Source: an uncultured Lachnospiraceae bacterium (GTDB lineage Bacteria; Bacillota; Clostridia; Lachnospirales; Lachnospiraceae). From it: a DNA stretch of 32,147 bases. The notes under the pieces were generated by a model. It worked only from the letters and a program-made list of their open reading frames with translations, was not told where the DNA came from and did no database searches. The DNA is taken from positions 1 to 32,147 of the forward strand of contig CAJJNI010000004.1 of NCBI GenBank assembly GCA_905193085.1. Reading direction: 5' to 3'. Shown here one piece after another: positions 22,181-31,117 of the stretch (the stretch's first letter is position 1; every line of letters starts with the position of its first letter). A program made the position numbers and the translations under genes.

Positions 22181-23836
22181 TTAAATCTTAAACAGCATTT
22201 GTGCAACATCTTCACATGGAACAGGCTTTGAGTAGTAATAACCCTGCGCATAATCACAACCAAGATTTCTTAACATCTGCGCCTGTTCTTTTGTCTCTAC
22301 ACCCTCTGCTATAACCTCAAAATCAAGCTTCTTTGCCAGATCTATAACAAATTTAATCATATCAATGGTACTCTGAGGTTTCTGTTTAGCCTGAATAAAA
22401 CGCATATCAAGCTTCAAAATATCAATCGGAAGTTCCGTAATCATATTAAGTGATGAATAACCGCTTCCAAAATCATCCATTTCTATGACAAAACCACGTT
22501 CTTTTAATTTTAATACACCTTCAATAAGCTGAAGAGAATCTTCTGTATAGGCAGTCTCCGTTATTTCAAGATGTAAATCCTGTGGTTCTAACTTATATTT
22601 GTCAAGAATACGCCCTAAAGTCTTAGGTAAGTCAGTATTATAAATATCTTTTCTTGAAACATTAACAGAAACAGGAACGCGCTTTAATCCCATATCTTTC
22701 CATTGTGCAATAACTTCACAGGTTCTTTCCCAGACATAAGTATCAACATCTGTTATAAACCCATTCTTCTCGTATACAGGAATAAAATTATTCGGAAGTA
22801 AAAATCCCTGCACAGGATGATTCCAGCGCACAAGTGCTTCTGCACCTACTATCTGTTCTGTATTTAAATCATATTTTGGCTGAAAGAAAATTCTGAACTG
22901 TTTTTCTTTAATTGCAGCCTCCATATCATTTATAATCTGCTGTTCAACAAGCAGTCTCTTTCTTAAAATATCATCATAATAGCTTGAAACTTTATCATAT
23001 CTGCCCTTAATAGATGACAAAGCCAAAGTAGCCCTGTCACACATTCCCGCAACAGGCATTGACATATCTTCAATTTCATAAATACCGAATTTGACATATA
23101 TTTTCATGGCAATAGGATATGAAAACAGACTGTTCTGATATACTTCTACAATATGTGTCATATCAACATCACCCGGAACAAGCAGGAAAAACCTGTCTGC
23201 ATTTGCTCTTGCACATATACCCTTATATCTTGAACTAAGCTTGCTAATCTGCCTTGCCATAAATTTAAGCAGATTATCACCTTCTGCGACTCCATAAGTA
23301 TCATTTACCAGTTTAAAATGCTCTATATCAATAACTATAATGTTATATGCTGCCTCCGGATTATTCCGAAGAATCATCGCCACATTATGATAAAAGCCCT
23401 CTCTGTTGAGTAACCCTGTAAGTGTATCATGCTCAACAACATCAAGAGCTTCTTTAGCTTCATTGAGCTGTATCATATTATAAAGGCGCTGTTTAATTAC
23501 AAGTGGTTTGTATGGCTTGCCAACAAAATCCCACGCCCCCATAGAAAGAGCCTTAACCTGAGTTTCATCTTCATTATCCTTAGAAACCGCAAGCACCGGT
23601 ACTGCTGCCATATTCGCATGAGAACGCATACTCTCTAACACCTGAAACCCGTCCATAACAGGCATTCTAAGATCAAGCAGCACTGCTGAAATATCATCTC
23701 TTCTGTGCAGAATTTTTAATGCCTCATCGCCATCACCGGCTTCTATAATTTCATATTCTTCAGCAAGAAAATGTCTCAATATCTGTCTGTTTACTGCCTT
23801 ATCATCTACAATCAATATAATCTTTTTGTATCCCAA
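22181..23836 (-). CDS. Response regulator with degenerate GGDEF and intact EAL domain
   Basis: A predicted phosphorylation-controlled cyclic-di-GMP phosphodiesterase. Receiver at 1-120 with acid pair D11/D12, phospho-acceptor D55 in LLDLRMPVMDG, and Lys in VGKPY. The GGDEF domain (about 140-285) retains DTLTGLLNREGF, but the active-site loop reads RANADRFF instead of GGDEF, so it should not make c-di-GMP. The EAL domain (about 305-550) keeps EALVRW, NVS, LEITETAY, DDFGSGYSSL, KLD, AEGVET and QGYYYSKP, expected to be active. The start is TTG at 23836, because AAGGAGG (23845-23851) lies 8 bp upstream. It follows the HPt gene in the pncB operon. A likely phosphate donor is that HPt protein; no histidine kinase is nearby. 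Confidence 0.88.
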   Translation of the reverse strand: MGYKKIILIVDDKAVNRQILRHFLAEEYEIIEAGDGDEALKILHRRDDISAVLLDLRMPVMDGFQVLESMRSHANMAAVPVLAVSKDNEDETQVKALSMGAWDFVGKPYKPLVIKQRLYNMIQLNEAKEALDVVEHDTLTGLLNREGFYHNVAMILRNNPEAAYNIIVIDIEHFKLVNDTYGVAEGDNLLKFMARQISKLSSRYKGICARANADRFFLLVPGDVDMTHIVEVYQNSLFSYPIAMKIYVKFGIYEIEDMSMPVAGMCDRATLALSSIKGRYDKVSSYYDDILRKRLLVEQQIINDMEAAIKEKQFRIFFQPKYDLNTEQIVGAEALVRWNHPVQGFLLPNNFIPVYEKNGFITDVDTYVWERTCEVIAQWKDMGLKRVPVSVNVSRKDIYNTDLPKTLGRILDKYKLEPQDLHLEITETAYTEDSLQLIEGVLKLKERGFVIEMDDFGSGYSSLNMITELPIDILKLDMRFIQAKQKPQSTIDMIKFVIDLAKKLDFEVIAEGVETKEQAQMLRNLGCDYAQGYYYSKPVPCEDVAQMLFKI

Positions 23837-23882
23837 AACCCAAGCCTCCTTAAAAACTATGTGAAACACTCTTTGCAATATA

Positions 23883-24227
23883 CTACTGCAACAACTTCAT
23901 ACACTCATCTCTAAGTTTCAAAAAAGCTCTATAGTCTTCCTCTACATTCCCATCTTTAGTTCCACGCAAAATTTCAACTATATCTGAAATTTTATCGTAA
24001 AGAGCTATAAGCCCTACATTAGCCAAAATACCTTTTAAAGAATGGGCACAGTCAAAAGCCTCTTTCGTCTTGTTCTGTTCTATCAATTTTCCAAGTTCAT
24101 CAAATGCCTCGTCTTTTATTACCTGTTCAAAACATTCATAATAAAACTGTTCATCATCAAGAAAACGCTGCATTACCTCTTTTTTATCAAATCCATACTC
24201 TGTTATTTTATCAAAAAATTCTGTCAT
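23883..24227 (-). CDS. Stand-alone HPt phosphotransfer protein
   Basis: A 114-aa four-helix HPt protein. The phosphorylated histidine is H62 in CAHSLKGILANVGL, the canonical HPt motif. The rest is helical, with acidic and Lys-rich faces (ELGKLIEQNKTKEA; EEDYRAFLKLRDE). It should relay phosphate from a hybrid kinase to a receiver, most plausibly the receiver-EAL protein encoded 46 bp downstream. It starts 24 bp after pncB, so all three are probably one transcript. No partner hybrid kinase lies in the window. Confidence 0.85.
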   Translation of the reverse strand: MTEFFDKITEYGFDKKEVMQRFLDDEQFYYECFEQVIKDEAFDELGKLIEQNKTKEAFDCAHSLKGILANVGLIALYDKISDIVEILRGTKDGNVEEDYRAFLKLRDECMKLLQ

Positions 24228-24251
24228 TGGGATATCCCTTTCTTTAAAATG

Positions 24252-25715
24252 TTAAATATTTGCACTTATCTCCCTGCATTCATGAAGCATTGCCATTTTA
24301 AGCTCGTACATTGCAGGAGACATATCCACATAATGTGTATGTGGATTTTCAAATCGCTGTTCTTCTTCCCATATTTCGCCACCAAGCTGGCTTCTGACAT
24401 AAGATGCCACATCATTTAACCCAGGCACATTATATACAAGCTTTCCATCCTTAAAAATCTGTGTGGCGAGCTCTTTTACAGTACAGTTTTCAAAAAATCT
24501 GTTTTTCCACGGTTTTTTCGGGTCTACATATCTGTACGGTGATGAAAAATCAACTTTCTCATCAGCAAGAGCTATCAAATCTGCTATTGCTTTTCCTTCC
24601 TCATCATATACACGATACACTCTCTTTAATCCCGGATTAGTTATCTTCTCTTCATTCTCTGACACTTTTATCTTAGGTATAAATTCTTTATCTTTCTCAA
24701 CTGCACATAACTTATATACAGCTCCAAACACAGGCTCTGACCTTGATGTTATAAGCCTCTCACCAACACCAAAACTGTCTATGCATGCGCCCTGATTTAA
24801 AAGAGACTGGATAGTATATTCATCAAGACTGTTAGACGCAACTATCATGCAGTCTGAAAGTCCTGCCTCGTCAAGGATTTTGCGGCATTTCTTTGAAAGA
24901 TACGCCAAATCGCCACTGTCTATTCGAACACCCTTAAGACGTTTTCCAAGCGGCTTTAAAATATCCTCTGCTGTTCTTATCGCATTCTTTATTCCACTGT
25001 TAAGAACATCATAAGTATCTATAAGAAGTACACAACTGTCCGGATAAACTTCTGCATATTTACAAAACGCTGTGTACTCATCTTCAAATCTCATTACCCA
25101 GCTATGTGCCATTGTTCCACTGACAGGTATGCCTAACATCTGTCCTGCAAGAACTGTCGCTGTACTTGCAGCGCCTCCGATAAATGCTGCTCTTGCACCA
25201 TACACGGCTGCATCTATATTATGTGCTCTTCTCGCTCCAAAATCAGACACTGCTCTGCCATCAGCAGAGCGCACTATTCTTCTTGCTTTTGTCGCAACAA
25301 GAGACTGATGATTAAATTCAAGTAATATTGCTGTCTCTATAAGTTGTGCATCTATAACCGGTGCAACTACGGTAATTACCGGTTCATTCGGATACATAAT
25401 CGTTCCTTCAGGAAATGCATACATATCCCCTTTAAAAGAAAAGTCTTTCAAATATAAAAGAAATTCTTCGGAAAATAATTTAAGACTTCTGAAATATTCT
25501 ATATCTGCTTCTGAAAAATGGAGCTCCTGTATAAATTCTATTATCTGTTCAAGGCCTGCAAAAATTGCGAATCCTCCCTGGTCAGGATTTTTGCGGTAAA
25601 AAACATCAAATGCAACTTTCTGCATATAATTACCATCACAAAAATATCCATTGCTCATTGTCATCTCATATAAATCCATAACCATAGAAAGATTTCTTGC
25701 ATCACACTGTCTCAT
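24252..25715 (-). CDS. pncB: Nicotinate phosphoribosyltransferase
   Basis: Converts nicotinate, PRPP and ATP to nicotinate mononucleotide in NAD salvage. The 487-aa protein has LYEMTMSNGYF near residue 17 and DFGARRAHNIDAAVYGARAAFIGG near 160. GIPVSGTMAHSWVMRF near 200 carries the His expected to be phosphorylated. VRIDSGDLAYLSKKCRKILD near 270, VASNSLDEY and SFGVGERLITS complete the phosphoribosyl site, and the C-terminal Cys-poor segment matches the bacterial NAPRT form. First gene of an operon with the HPt and receiver-EAL genes, with its own promoter at 25748-25775. The ATG 25715 has an AAGGAAG site at a rather long distance. Confidence 0.94.
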   Translation of the reverse strand: MRQCDARNLSMVMDLYEMTMSNGYFCDGNYMQKVAFDVFYRKNPDQGGFAIFAGLEQIIEFIQELHFSEADIEYFRSLKLFSEEFLLYLKDFSFKGDMYAFPEGTIMYPNEPVITVVAPVIDAQLIETAILLEFNHQSLVATKARRIVRSADGRAVSDFGARRAHNIDAAVYGARAAFIGGAASTATVLAGQMLGIPVSGTMAHSWVMRFEDEYTAFCKYAEVYPDSCVLLIDTYDVLNSGIKNAIRTAEDILKPLGKRLKGVRIDSGDLAYLSKKCRKILDEAGLSDCMIVASNSLDEYTIQSLLNQGACIDSFGVGERLITSRSEPVFGAVYKLCAVEKDKEFIPKIKVSENEEKITNPGLKRVYRVYDEEGKAIADLIALADEKVDFSSPYRYVDPKKPWKNRFFENCTVKELATQIFKDGKLVYNVPGLNDVASYVRSQLGGEIWEEEQRFENPHTHYVDMSPAMYELKMAMLHECREISANI

Positions 25716-25747
25716 AAAATCAACCCACTTCCTTTTAGCTATTACTT

Positions 25748-25775
25748 ATTATATCAGATTAATTTATTGTTGCAA
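25748..25775 (-). promoter_or_regulatory. Promoter of the pncB-HPt-EAL operon
   Basis: Minus strand: -35 TTGCAA (25770-25775), 16-bp spacer and consensus -10 TATAAT (25748-25753) with an upstream TGA (extended -10). No operator palindrome was seen around it. Confidence 0.65.
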
Positions 25776-25863
25776 TATTTTCACTAAAAAGAATACCATA
25801 ATTTCCATTTATTATACCAGAAATTAAGCAGGCTGTTCACAAGTCTATACTGTCATATGATTT

Positions 25864-25890
25864 GATTTACGCGGGCAGCACGCATAAATC
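25864..25890 (-). other. GC-rich hairpin downstream of the PAS-EAL gene
   Basis: A 10-bp stem, GATTTATGCG/CGCGTAAATC on the minus strand, has one G-U pair that becomes a mismatch on the plus strand. The loop is TGCTGCC. It lies 31-57 bp after the PAS-EAL stop. There is no T-tract, so it is not a standard terminator, but it may protect or end the transcript. Confidence 0.4.
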
Positions 25891-25920
25891 CGTACCAGCT
25901 TAAGACCTTACCGGCTACTA

Positions 25921-27573
25921 CTACAGCAGTTTCTCAAAGCTATCAATTACTACAGGTTTAGAATAATAATATCCCTGATAAAATGTTGCATTATACTTGT
26001 CAAGATAATTACACAAAAACTCATCTTCCACACCCTCAATGCAGGTCTTTACGCCTATACCATTTGCACATTCTACCATGTGATGAACTAATGTCTGATT
26101 AAGCGGCTTGTCATGTATCCCCTTTACAAAAGACATGTCTATCTTAAGCTCATCTATTGGAAGCTTTAACAGCAATGCAAGAGATGCCGTACCCGTGCCA
26201 AAATCATCTAATGCAATTTTAATTCCCAGGCTTCTGAAATAATTCATTTCATCTTTCAGGAATTCACTGTCTAAATCGCGGCATCTCTCTGTAAGTTCCA
26301 GACATAAGTCCTGCGGTGGGAATTTTGTCTGCTCCAATATCTGATTTACTGACTCCCTGAATTCAGGTCTTTCAAACTGTGACAGTGATATATTTACATT
26401 AACGATAAATGATGGTATCTTTTTCTTTATTCTTAATCCGTCTGTAAGTGCCTGCTTAAGTATCCAGTTTCCAAGCTCAAAAAAGCCTGGGTCTTCTTCC
26501 ATCCATGGGATAAAACGATTTGGTGGAACTTCACCATACTGCTCATTTTTCCATCGAAGCAGTGCCTCCATTCCGATTATTTTCCCATTTTCCACATTAA
26601 CAATAGGCTGGTATTTTAAATAAAAACCCTCACAATTTCTCTGTATACTCATGTGAATTACACTTATAAGCTCCAAATCATCTCCGTCATTGTCAATTCT
26701 TACTTCATTAAAAATCTGAAGTTCGCCATGTTTTTCATGCTTTGAGCGGTTAAGGGCATACGCCAGCGAACTTTTAACAGACTCAAATGATCCAATATAT
26801 CTGTCCAAAACTACTGCACTGGCAGAAATTCTGACCGGAATTACAACACCTTTTACTTTTATATTATTTTTTATTAAGCTCTGTATTTTTTCATAAAGCT
26901 CCCTTGCGGCATTTTCATCACTGCCCTCTATACACAGCGCAAACTTGGCGCCATCAAGCCTGTACACAATGCCCTTACCCTTTATAAGTTCACGCAGAAT
27001 ATCCCCCATCTGACGCATCACATTATTTCCATTTGAATATCCGTATAAAAAATTAATACGGCTGAACATATTTATTCCTATTTCCATTACAATTGCAGGC
27101 TTTCTCTCAACCGTAATTTCCATAAGCTTCTGTATGAATGCATAATCGCTGTACAGATTGGTAACAGGGTCTATACTGTCAACAATTCCATGATTTAATA
27201 TCGTCCCTGAAAACAAATCCGGCTCCCCATCAGTTCCCTCTAACACTGTACACTGGCATGTACACACAACATAATTTCCAAATCTGTTCTTCGCCCTGTA
27301 TTCAAAATCCTGCCATTTTGTCTTCTTATTATAAACAGCATCAAAATTCTTCAAATACTGCGGCAAATCGTCCGGATGAATATATTTTTTCCATATTTCA
27401 CCGGCATCATACATAAATTCTCCCGGCAGATTAAAATACTCTACCGCATCTGCTGACCATCTTGAAACATTTGTACCCATATTACACAGGAAGATGTAAC
27501 TTCTCTTTGCTGTAATTGAAAATGCCTCAAATGTTCTGTCCTCTAATCCCGTCTTGTCTAATTTCATTTCCAT
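25921..27573 (-). CDS. PAS-GGDEF(degenerate)-EAL protein, predicted c-di-GMP phosphodiesterase
   Basis: A 550-aa cytoplasmic signalling protein. The PAS domain at about 20-135 has GEIWKKYIHPDDLPQY and the FEYRAKNRFGNYVVCTC core typical of PAS_3. The GGDEF domain (about 140-290) reads YRLDGAKFAL at the active site, so it is inactive as a cyclase. The EAL domain (about 305-550) keeps EALLRW, NVNISLSQF, LELTERC, DDFGTGTASL, LKID, EGVED and QGYYYSKP, consistent with activity. No membrane helix. The start is ATG 27573 with AGGGAG (27582-27587) 8 bp upstream; an in-frame GTG two codons earlier is less well placed. It stands alone. Confidence 0.88.
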   Translation of the reverse strand: MEMKLDKTGLEDRTFEAFSITAKRSYIFLCNMGTNVSRWSADAVEYFNLPGEFMYDAGEIWKKYIHPDDLPQYLKNFDAVYNKKTKWQDFEYRAKNRFGNYVVCTCQCTVLEGTDGEPDLFSGTILNHGIVDSIDPVTNLYSDYAFIQKLMEITVERKPAIVMEIGINMFSRINFLYGYSNGNNVMRQMGDILRELIKGKGIVYRLDGAKFALCIEGSDENAARELYEKIQSLIKNNIKVKGVVIPVRISASAVVLDRYIGSFESVKSSLAYALNRSKHEKHGELQIFNEVRIDNDGDDLELISVIHMSIQRNCEGFYLKYQPIVNVENGKIIGMEALLRWKNEQYGEVPPNRFIPWMEEDPGFFELGNWILKQALTDGLRIKKKIPSFIVNVNISLSQFERPEFRESVNQILEQTKFPPQDLCLELTERCRDLDSEFLKDEMNYFRSLGIKIALDDFGTGTASLALLLKLPIDELKIDMSFVKGIHDKPLNQTLVHHMVECANGIGVKTCIEGVEDEFLCNYLDKYNATFYQGYYYSKPVVIDSFEKLL

Positions 27574-27727
27574 ATGCACATCTCCCTAATCTGCTTCGCT
27601 TATTCTGTCCGATATACTATTACCCTGTATGCCTGCTCGTAAATCTGTTATATATTTTTAATATATTTAACATATTTTTAGCATATTTTATATTTATTTT
27701 ATCATATTAGCACAAAAAAAGCAACAA

Positions 27728-27767
27728 AAAACAGATTCTGACATTAATGCACATCAGAATCTGTTTT
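27728..27767 (-). terminator. Terminator of the dockerin-protein gene
   Basis: A perfect 14-bp stem (27728-27741 with 27754-27767) is followed on the minus strand by a T-rich tail that includes seven consecutive T at 27714-27720. It lies 37 bp after the stop codon. Confidence 0.8.
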
Positions 27768-27803
27768 ATTTTATATTATACCTGCTAACCCCTTATTTAG
27801 CAA

Positions 27804-30800
27804 TTATAACTCTATTATGCGTAATGCTGCTTTGAGTACAAGCACTGCGTCCATTAAATCAATTGTTCCATTGCTGTTTACATCTGCTTTAATAAAATTG
27901 TCTTCTTCAATATCATTGATGCCTAATGCAGCTTCAAGAACAATCATGGTGTCATTTAAATCTACTACTCCATCTCCATTTGCATCGCCTAAGGTTATTT
28001 TTAGTTTATCTATTATCTCTGTATAACTGTCCCCACAGGTTTTACATGTATAAACTCTTTCTCCGTTTTCAGTAATTGTCGGCTCTTTTGTTATCTTCAT
28101 TTCATACTGATGCTCACTTAAAGAACCGTACTCATGCCCACAGACTTCACAGACTGCCTTTTTAACACAGGTTGCGTTTCCGCCACTGCATTCTTCTGCT
28201 TCTGTCTTTTCACCGCAAATCTGACACTCCCTATAGTGTACTTCTTTTCCGTCTTTTGTTTCCTGTGTATAATCTGCGTATTTATGGCCATCATTTACTG
28301 TTATATTTAAGGTTGCTTTATTTCCTGATTTATCTGTTGCTGTTATTGTCTGTACAACATCTTGTGTCTGCTGTGGCAAAACTGCATATCCAGATGCATC
28401 TGGTGTTACTTCTTTGCCATTTATTTCTACTTTGTCAAGATTGTCATCACTGACCTGTACATATATTTTTCCACAGTATGTTTTGTCTGCTTCTGCTCCT
28501 GTTATTACAGGCGCTTTACCGTCAATTATCATTCCATCTGTAGAAATATATGTTATGTTTCCTGCCTTATCAACTATTTTTGCATATACAACCGAATTAT
28601 TTTCAGCAATATCAAATGTATCACTGTATTCTGTCCATACTACTGATGCATCTGTGACATCTATTGCATCGGCTGTGACACAGTATGATATGCTTTCCAC
28701 TCCCCAATTGTCTTCTGCACTGATTGACACTTTCTGTGTGTCTTTAAAGAAAATTCCAAATGTTATTTTATTTAATAATTCTTTCCATTCATTTGTATTT
28801 ACTTTAATCGTTCCTGTCGGAAATTCATTATCGGCTTTTAGTTCTCCGTATTCTCTTCCACAGGTTGCACACACTGCTTTCTTCTCAAAGGTTGCGCTGC
28901 CGCCACTGCATTCTTCTGCTTCTGTCGGAGTTGCGCACACTTCACATTTTTTATAGTGTACTTCCTTTCCGTCCTTTACTTCCTGCAGATAGTCATCTCC
29001 ATAACTGTGTCCGGGAGCAGGAATTGTTTCAAGTTCTGTCTTTCCACATTTGTAGCACATATGTTCTACAACTTTATCTACAGTACAACTTCCCTCTGTT
29101 ACTACTGTGCTATATGATTCTGAATCAAAATCATGTTCTTCATGATAAAATGCATCAAGAATAATTTTAAGGTCATGCATCATTGCACTGCCATTAATAC
29201 TCAGTCTTACCGGTTTTCCAAAACCTTCTGTAGTAACTGTGTAATCTGTTCCAAGCTTTAATACGTGAGTTCCTTTCTCATCTTCATAATAAATATGAGC
29301 GGCAGCAAGTGCAGGTGTATGCCATTCTTCTGTTCCTATACAATATTTTTCACTGACAAGATTTAAATCTACAACATATGGCGTACCTTTTGTAAGTTTT
29401 ATTGTTGTCTCCTGTGGTTCTTCAAAACCTGTATGCTCAAGCCAGTTTAAAATAACAAATTTCGGTATAAGATTAAATACTGCAAAATATGCTGTATTTT
29501 CAGTTGCCAGAGGTGCTTCATCTTCCCATTCTGCAGTGCTGCTCCCTGCTGATTTTGCCCAGCCTGCAAACTCGCAGTCATAATCTTCTACATTCATAGT
29601 TGGTGTCTGTTTTGTGTATGAAAGCTGCTCACCATAATAAAACTGATTTGAATCAAGCACTGTATTACCATCATTGCTTAAAAAATATACCGTATATCTA
29701 TCCCTTGTATAATATAATTTAAGTTCAAGTGAATTATCAGCGGCAACCGTACCACTCACATTAGAAGCACCATCATCAAATGTAAATCCTTCCTTAGCAT
29801 AATCATCCGGATTTGCTGAAACCTCTTCATCTGTCATACCATTAAAAATGGTCTCTTCACTTGAATATGTTCCATCTATATTCTGATAATATCTTATAAC
29901 TTTATATGCTGTATCATCATTTGCACTCCAGTTTGCATTATATACCTTCTCACCTGTGCTGTTTTTATCAATAGTTATTGTCTTCTGAGGAATATTCCCG
30001 TTTGAACCCGTCCAGCCGCTGAATGTATATCCCTGTTTTACCGGCTGACTGTCTATTGTGACACTTGCTTCATAATTATAAACCGCAACAGGACTGTTAT
30101 CTTCTGAAAAACTTCCACCGTCGAGATTATATGTTATAGGATAATCAATAAGTTCCCAGTTTGCAGTAAACGAAAGATTTTTCTGCACTGCTGTGCTGAA
30201 TATATATTCGGTCTGAGGAATATCTCCATTTGAACCCGTCCAGCCTAAAAATTTATAACCTGTTTTTGAAGCTGCAATGATTGTCATATCAACAGCACCC
30301 TCTGAATCGGAGTAACTGAATGTATATCTGTTTTTCGAAGAATTAACTCCTCCGTTAAGATTATAACTTATTGTATAATCTGTAGTTCCACCGAGTTGTT
30401 TTACAACGCCTGTTCCCGGAATAGTTTTTATTCTCTCTGCACAACCATCACTTACTGTGCTGTCATAATAAATCACACCATTGTTTGTAAAACCGGTAAG
30501 ATTTATATTTTTTCCACCTCTTAAATATAATGTTCCTTCATTGGTAAATGAACAGCCTGAATTAGTAGACCATGAATTATAATTTATATCTGCAGTTCCA
30601 TAGTTTATAAATTCAGAACAACTGCCACCCAAAGTAAAAAATTCATTTGGGGAATTAAATGTAAATTTTCCATTATTTATGAATTTAAAATCACTCAGCG
30701 TAAAACCTCCACTGTTAACATTTACCGTACCATTGTTAGTAAACACTAACTGTGGTGATGCAGATGTATCCAAATTATAAATATATGCATCATCATAATT

Positions 30801-30947
30801 TACGGTCCGCCCTTCGTTAATCGTCGTATCAGACATTACCCAGCTTGCCGCAAAGACCTCCTGACCTGACATGGGACTTAACACTGTAATAACTGTCAAC
30901 ACAATTGAACACATGGCAGCAATAATATGCTTCTTCTCTCCTTTCAT
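27804..30947 (-). CDS. Large secreted dockerin-bearing protein with CxxC repeats
   Basis: A 1047-aa exported protein. Signal peptide at 1-33 (MKGEKKHIIAAM ... VFAAS). Residues 35-185 contain repeats like FTNNGTVNVN and FINNGKFTFN that suggest a beta-helix. Two Listeria-Bacteroides (Flg_new) repeats follow (ITYNLDGGSF ... GYTFSGW). After further beta modules there are two copies of a Cys module (KDGKEVHYKKCEVC ... CATCGREYG; KDGKEVHYRECQICGEK ... CEVCGHEYG) plus CYKCGK and CKTCGDSY. An Ig-like region separates the copies. The C-terminus is a type I dockerin with two calcium loops (DANGDGVVDLND and DVNSNGTIDLMD). ATG 30947 has AAGGAGG (30954-30960). No catalytic domain is recognised; it may be a cell-surface or scaffold-bound adhesin. 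Confidence 0.85.
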   Translation of the reverse strand: MKGEKKHIIAAMCSIVLTVITVLSPMSGQEVFAASWVMSDTTINEGRTVNYDDAYIYNLDTSASPQLVFTNNGTVNVNSGGFTLSDFKFINNGKFTFNSPNEFFTLGGSCSEFINYGTADINYNSWSTNSGCSFTNEGTLYLRGGKNINLTGFTNNGVIYYDSTVSDGCAERIKTIPGTGVVKQLGGTTDYTISYNLNGGVNSSKNRYTFSYSDSEGAVDMTIIAASKTGYKFLGWTGSNGDIPQTEYIFSTAVQKNLSFTANWELIDYPITYNLDGGSFSEDNSPVAVYNYEASVTIDSQPVKQGYTFSGWTGSNGNIPQKTITIDKNSTGEKVYNANWSANDDTAYKVIRYYQNIDGTYSSEETIFNGMTDEEVSANPDDYAKEGFTFDDGASNVSGTVAADNSLELKLYYTRDRYTVYFLSNDGNTVLDSNQFYYGEQLSYTKQTPTMNVEDYDCEFAGWAKSAGSSTAEWEDEAPLATENTAYFAVFNLIPKFVILNWLEHTGFEEPQETTIKLTKGTPYVVDLNLVSEKYCIGTEEWHTPALAAAHIYYEDEKGTHVLKLGTDYTVTTEGFGKPVRLSINGSAMMHDLKIILDAFYHEEHDFDSESYSTVVTEGSCTVDKVVEHMCYKCGKTELETIPAPGHSYGDDYLQEVKDGKEVHYKKCEVCATPTEAEECSGGSATFEKKAVCATCGREYGELKADNEFPTGTIKVNTNEWKELLNKITFGIFFKDTQKVSISAEDNWGVESISYCVTADAIDVTDASVVWTEYSDTFDIAENNSVVYAKIVDKAGNITYISTDGMIIDGKAPVITGAEADKTYCGKIYVQVSDDNLDKVEINGKEVTPDASGYAVLPQQTQDVVQTITATDKSGNKATLNITVNDGHKYADYTQETKDGKEVHYRECQICGEKTEAEECSGGNATCVKKAVCEVCGHEYGSLSEHQYEMKITKEPTITENGERVYTCKTCGDSYTEIIDKLKITLGDANGDGVVDLNDTMIVLEAALGINDIEEDNFIKADVNSNGTIDLMDAVLVLKAALRIIEL

Positions 30948-31117
30948 ATTTTTCCTCCTTTCAAAATTTAATGGCTTATTGCACACATAAATCTAAATCA
31001 AAAACTTCCCATTTTTCAATTTCAAGCAATTTAAATTGCACTTTTAAATTAAACAATTTTTACAGAAAAAACAATACTAATAGCACAGAACGCAAATAAA
31101 CAGCATGAAACAACATA

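Noticed and set aside
27574..27727. Possible c-di-GMP riboswitch near the EAL genes
   Set aside because: No GEMM-I or GEMM-II consensus found upstream of either EAL gene or the dockerin gene; 27640-27710 is only AT-rich repeats.
28414..28956. A 180-codon plus-strand frame opposite the dockerin gene
   Set aside because: Shadow of the strongly supported minus-strand gene with its signal peptide, ribosome binding site and dockerin.
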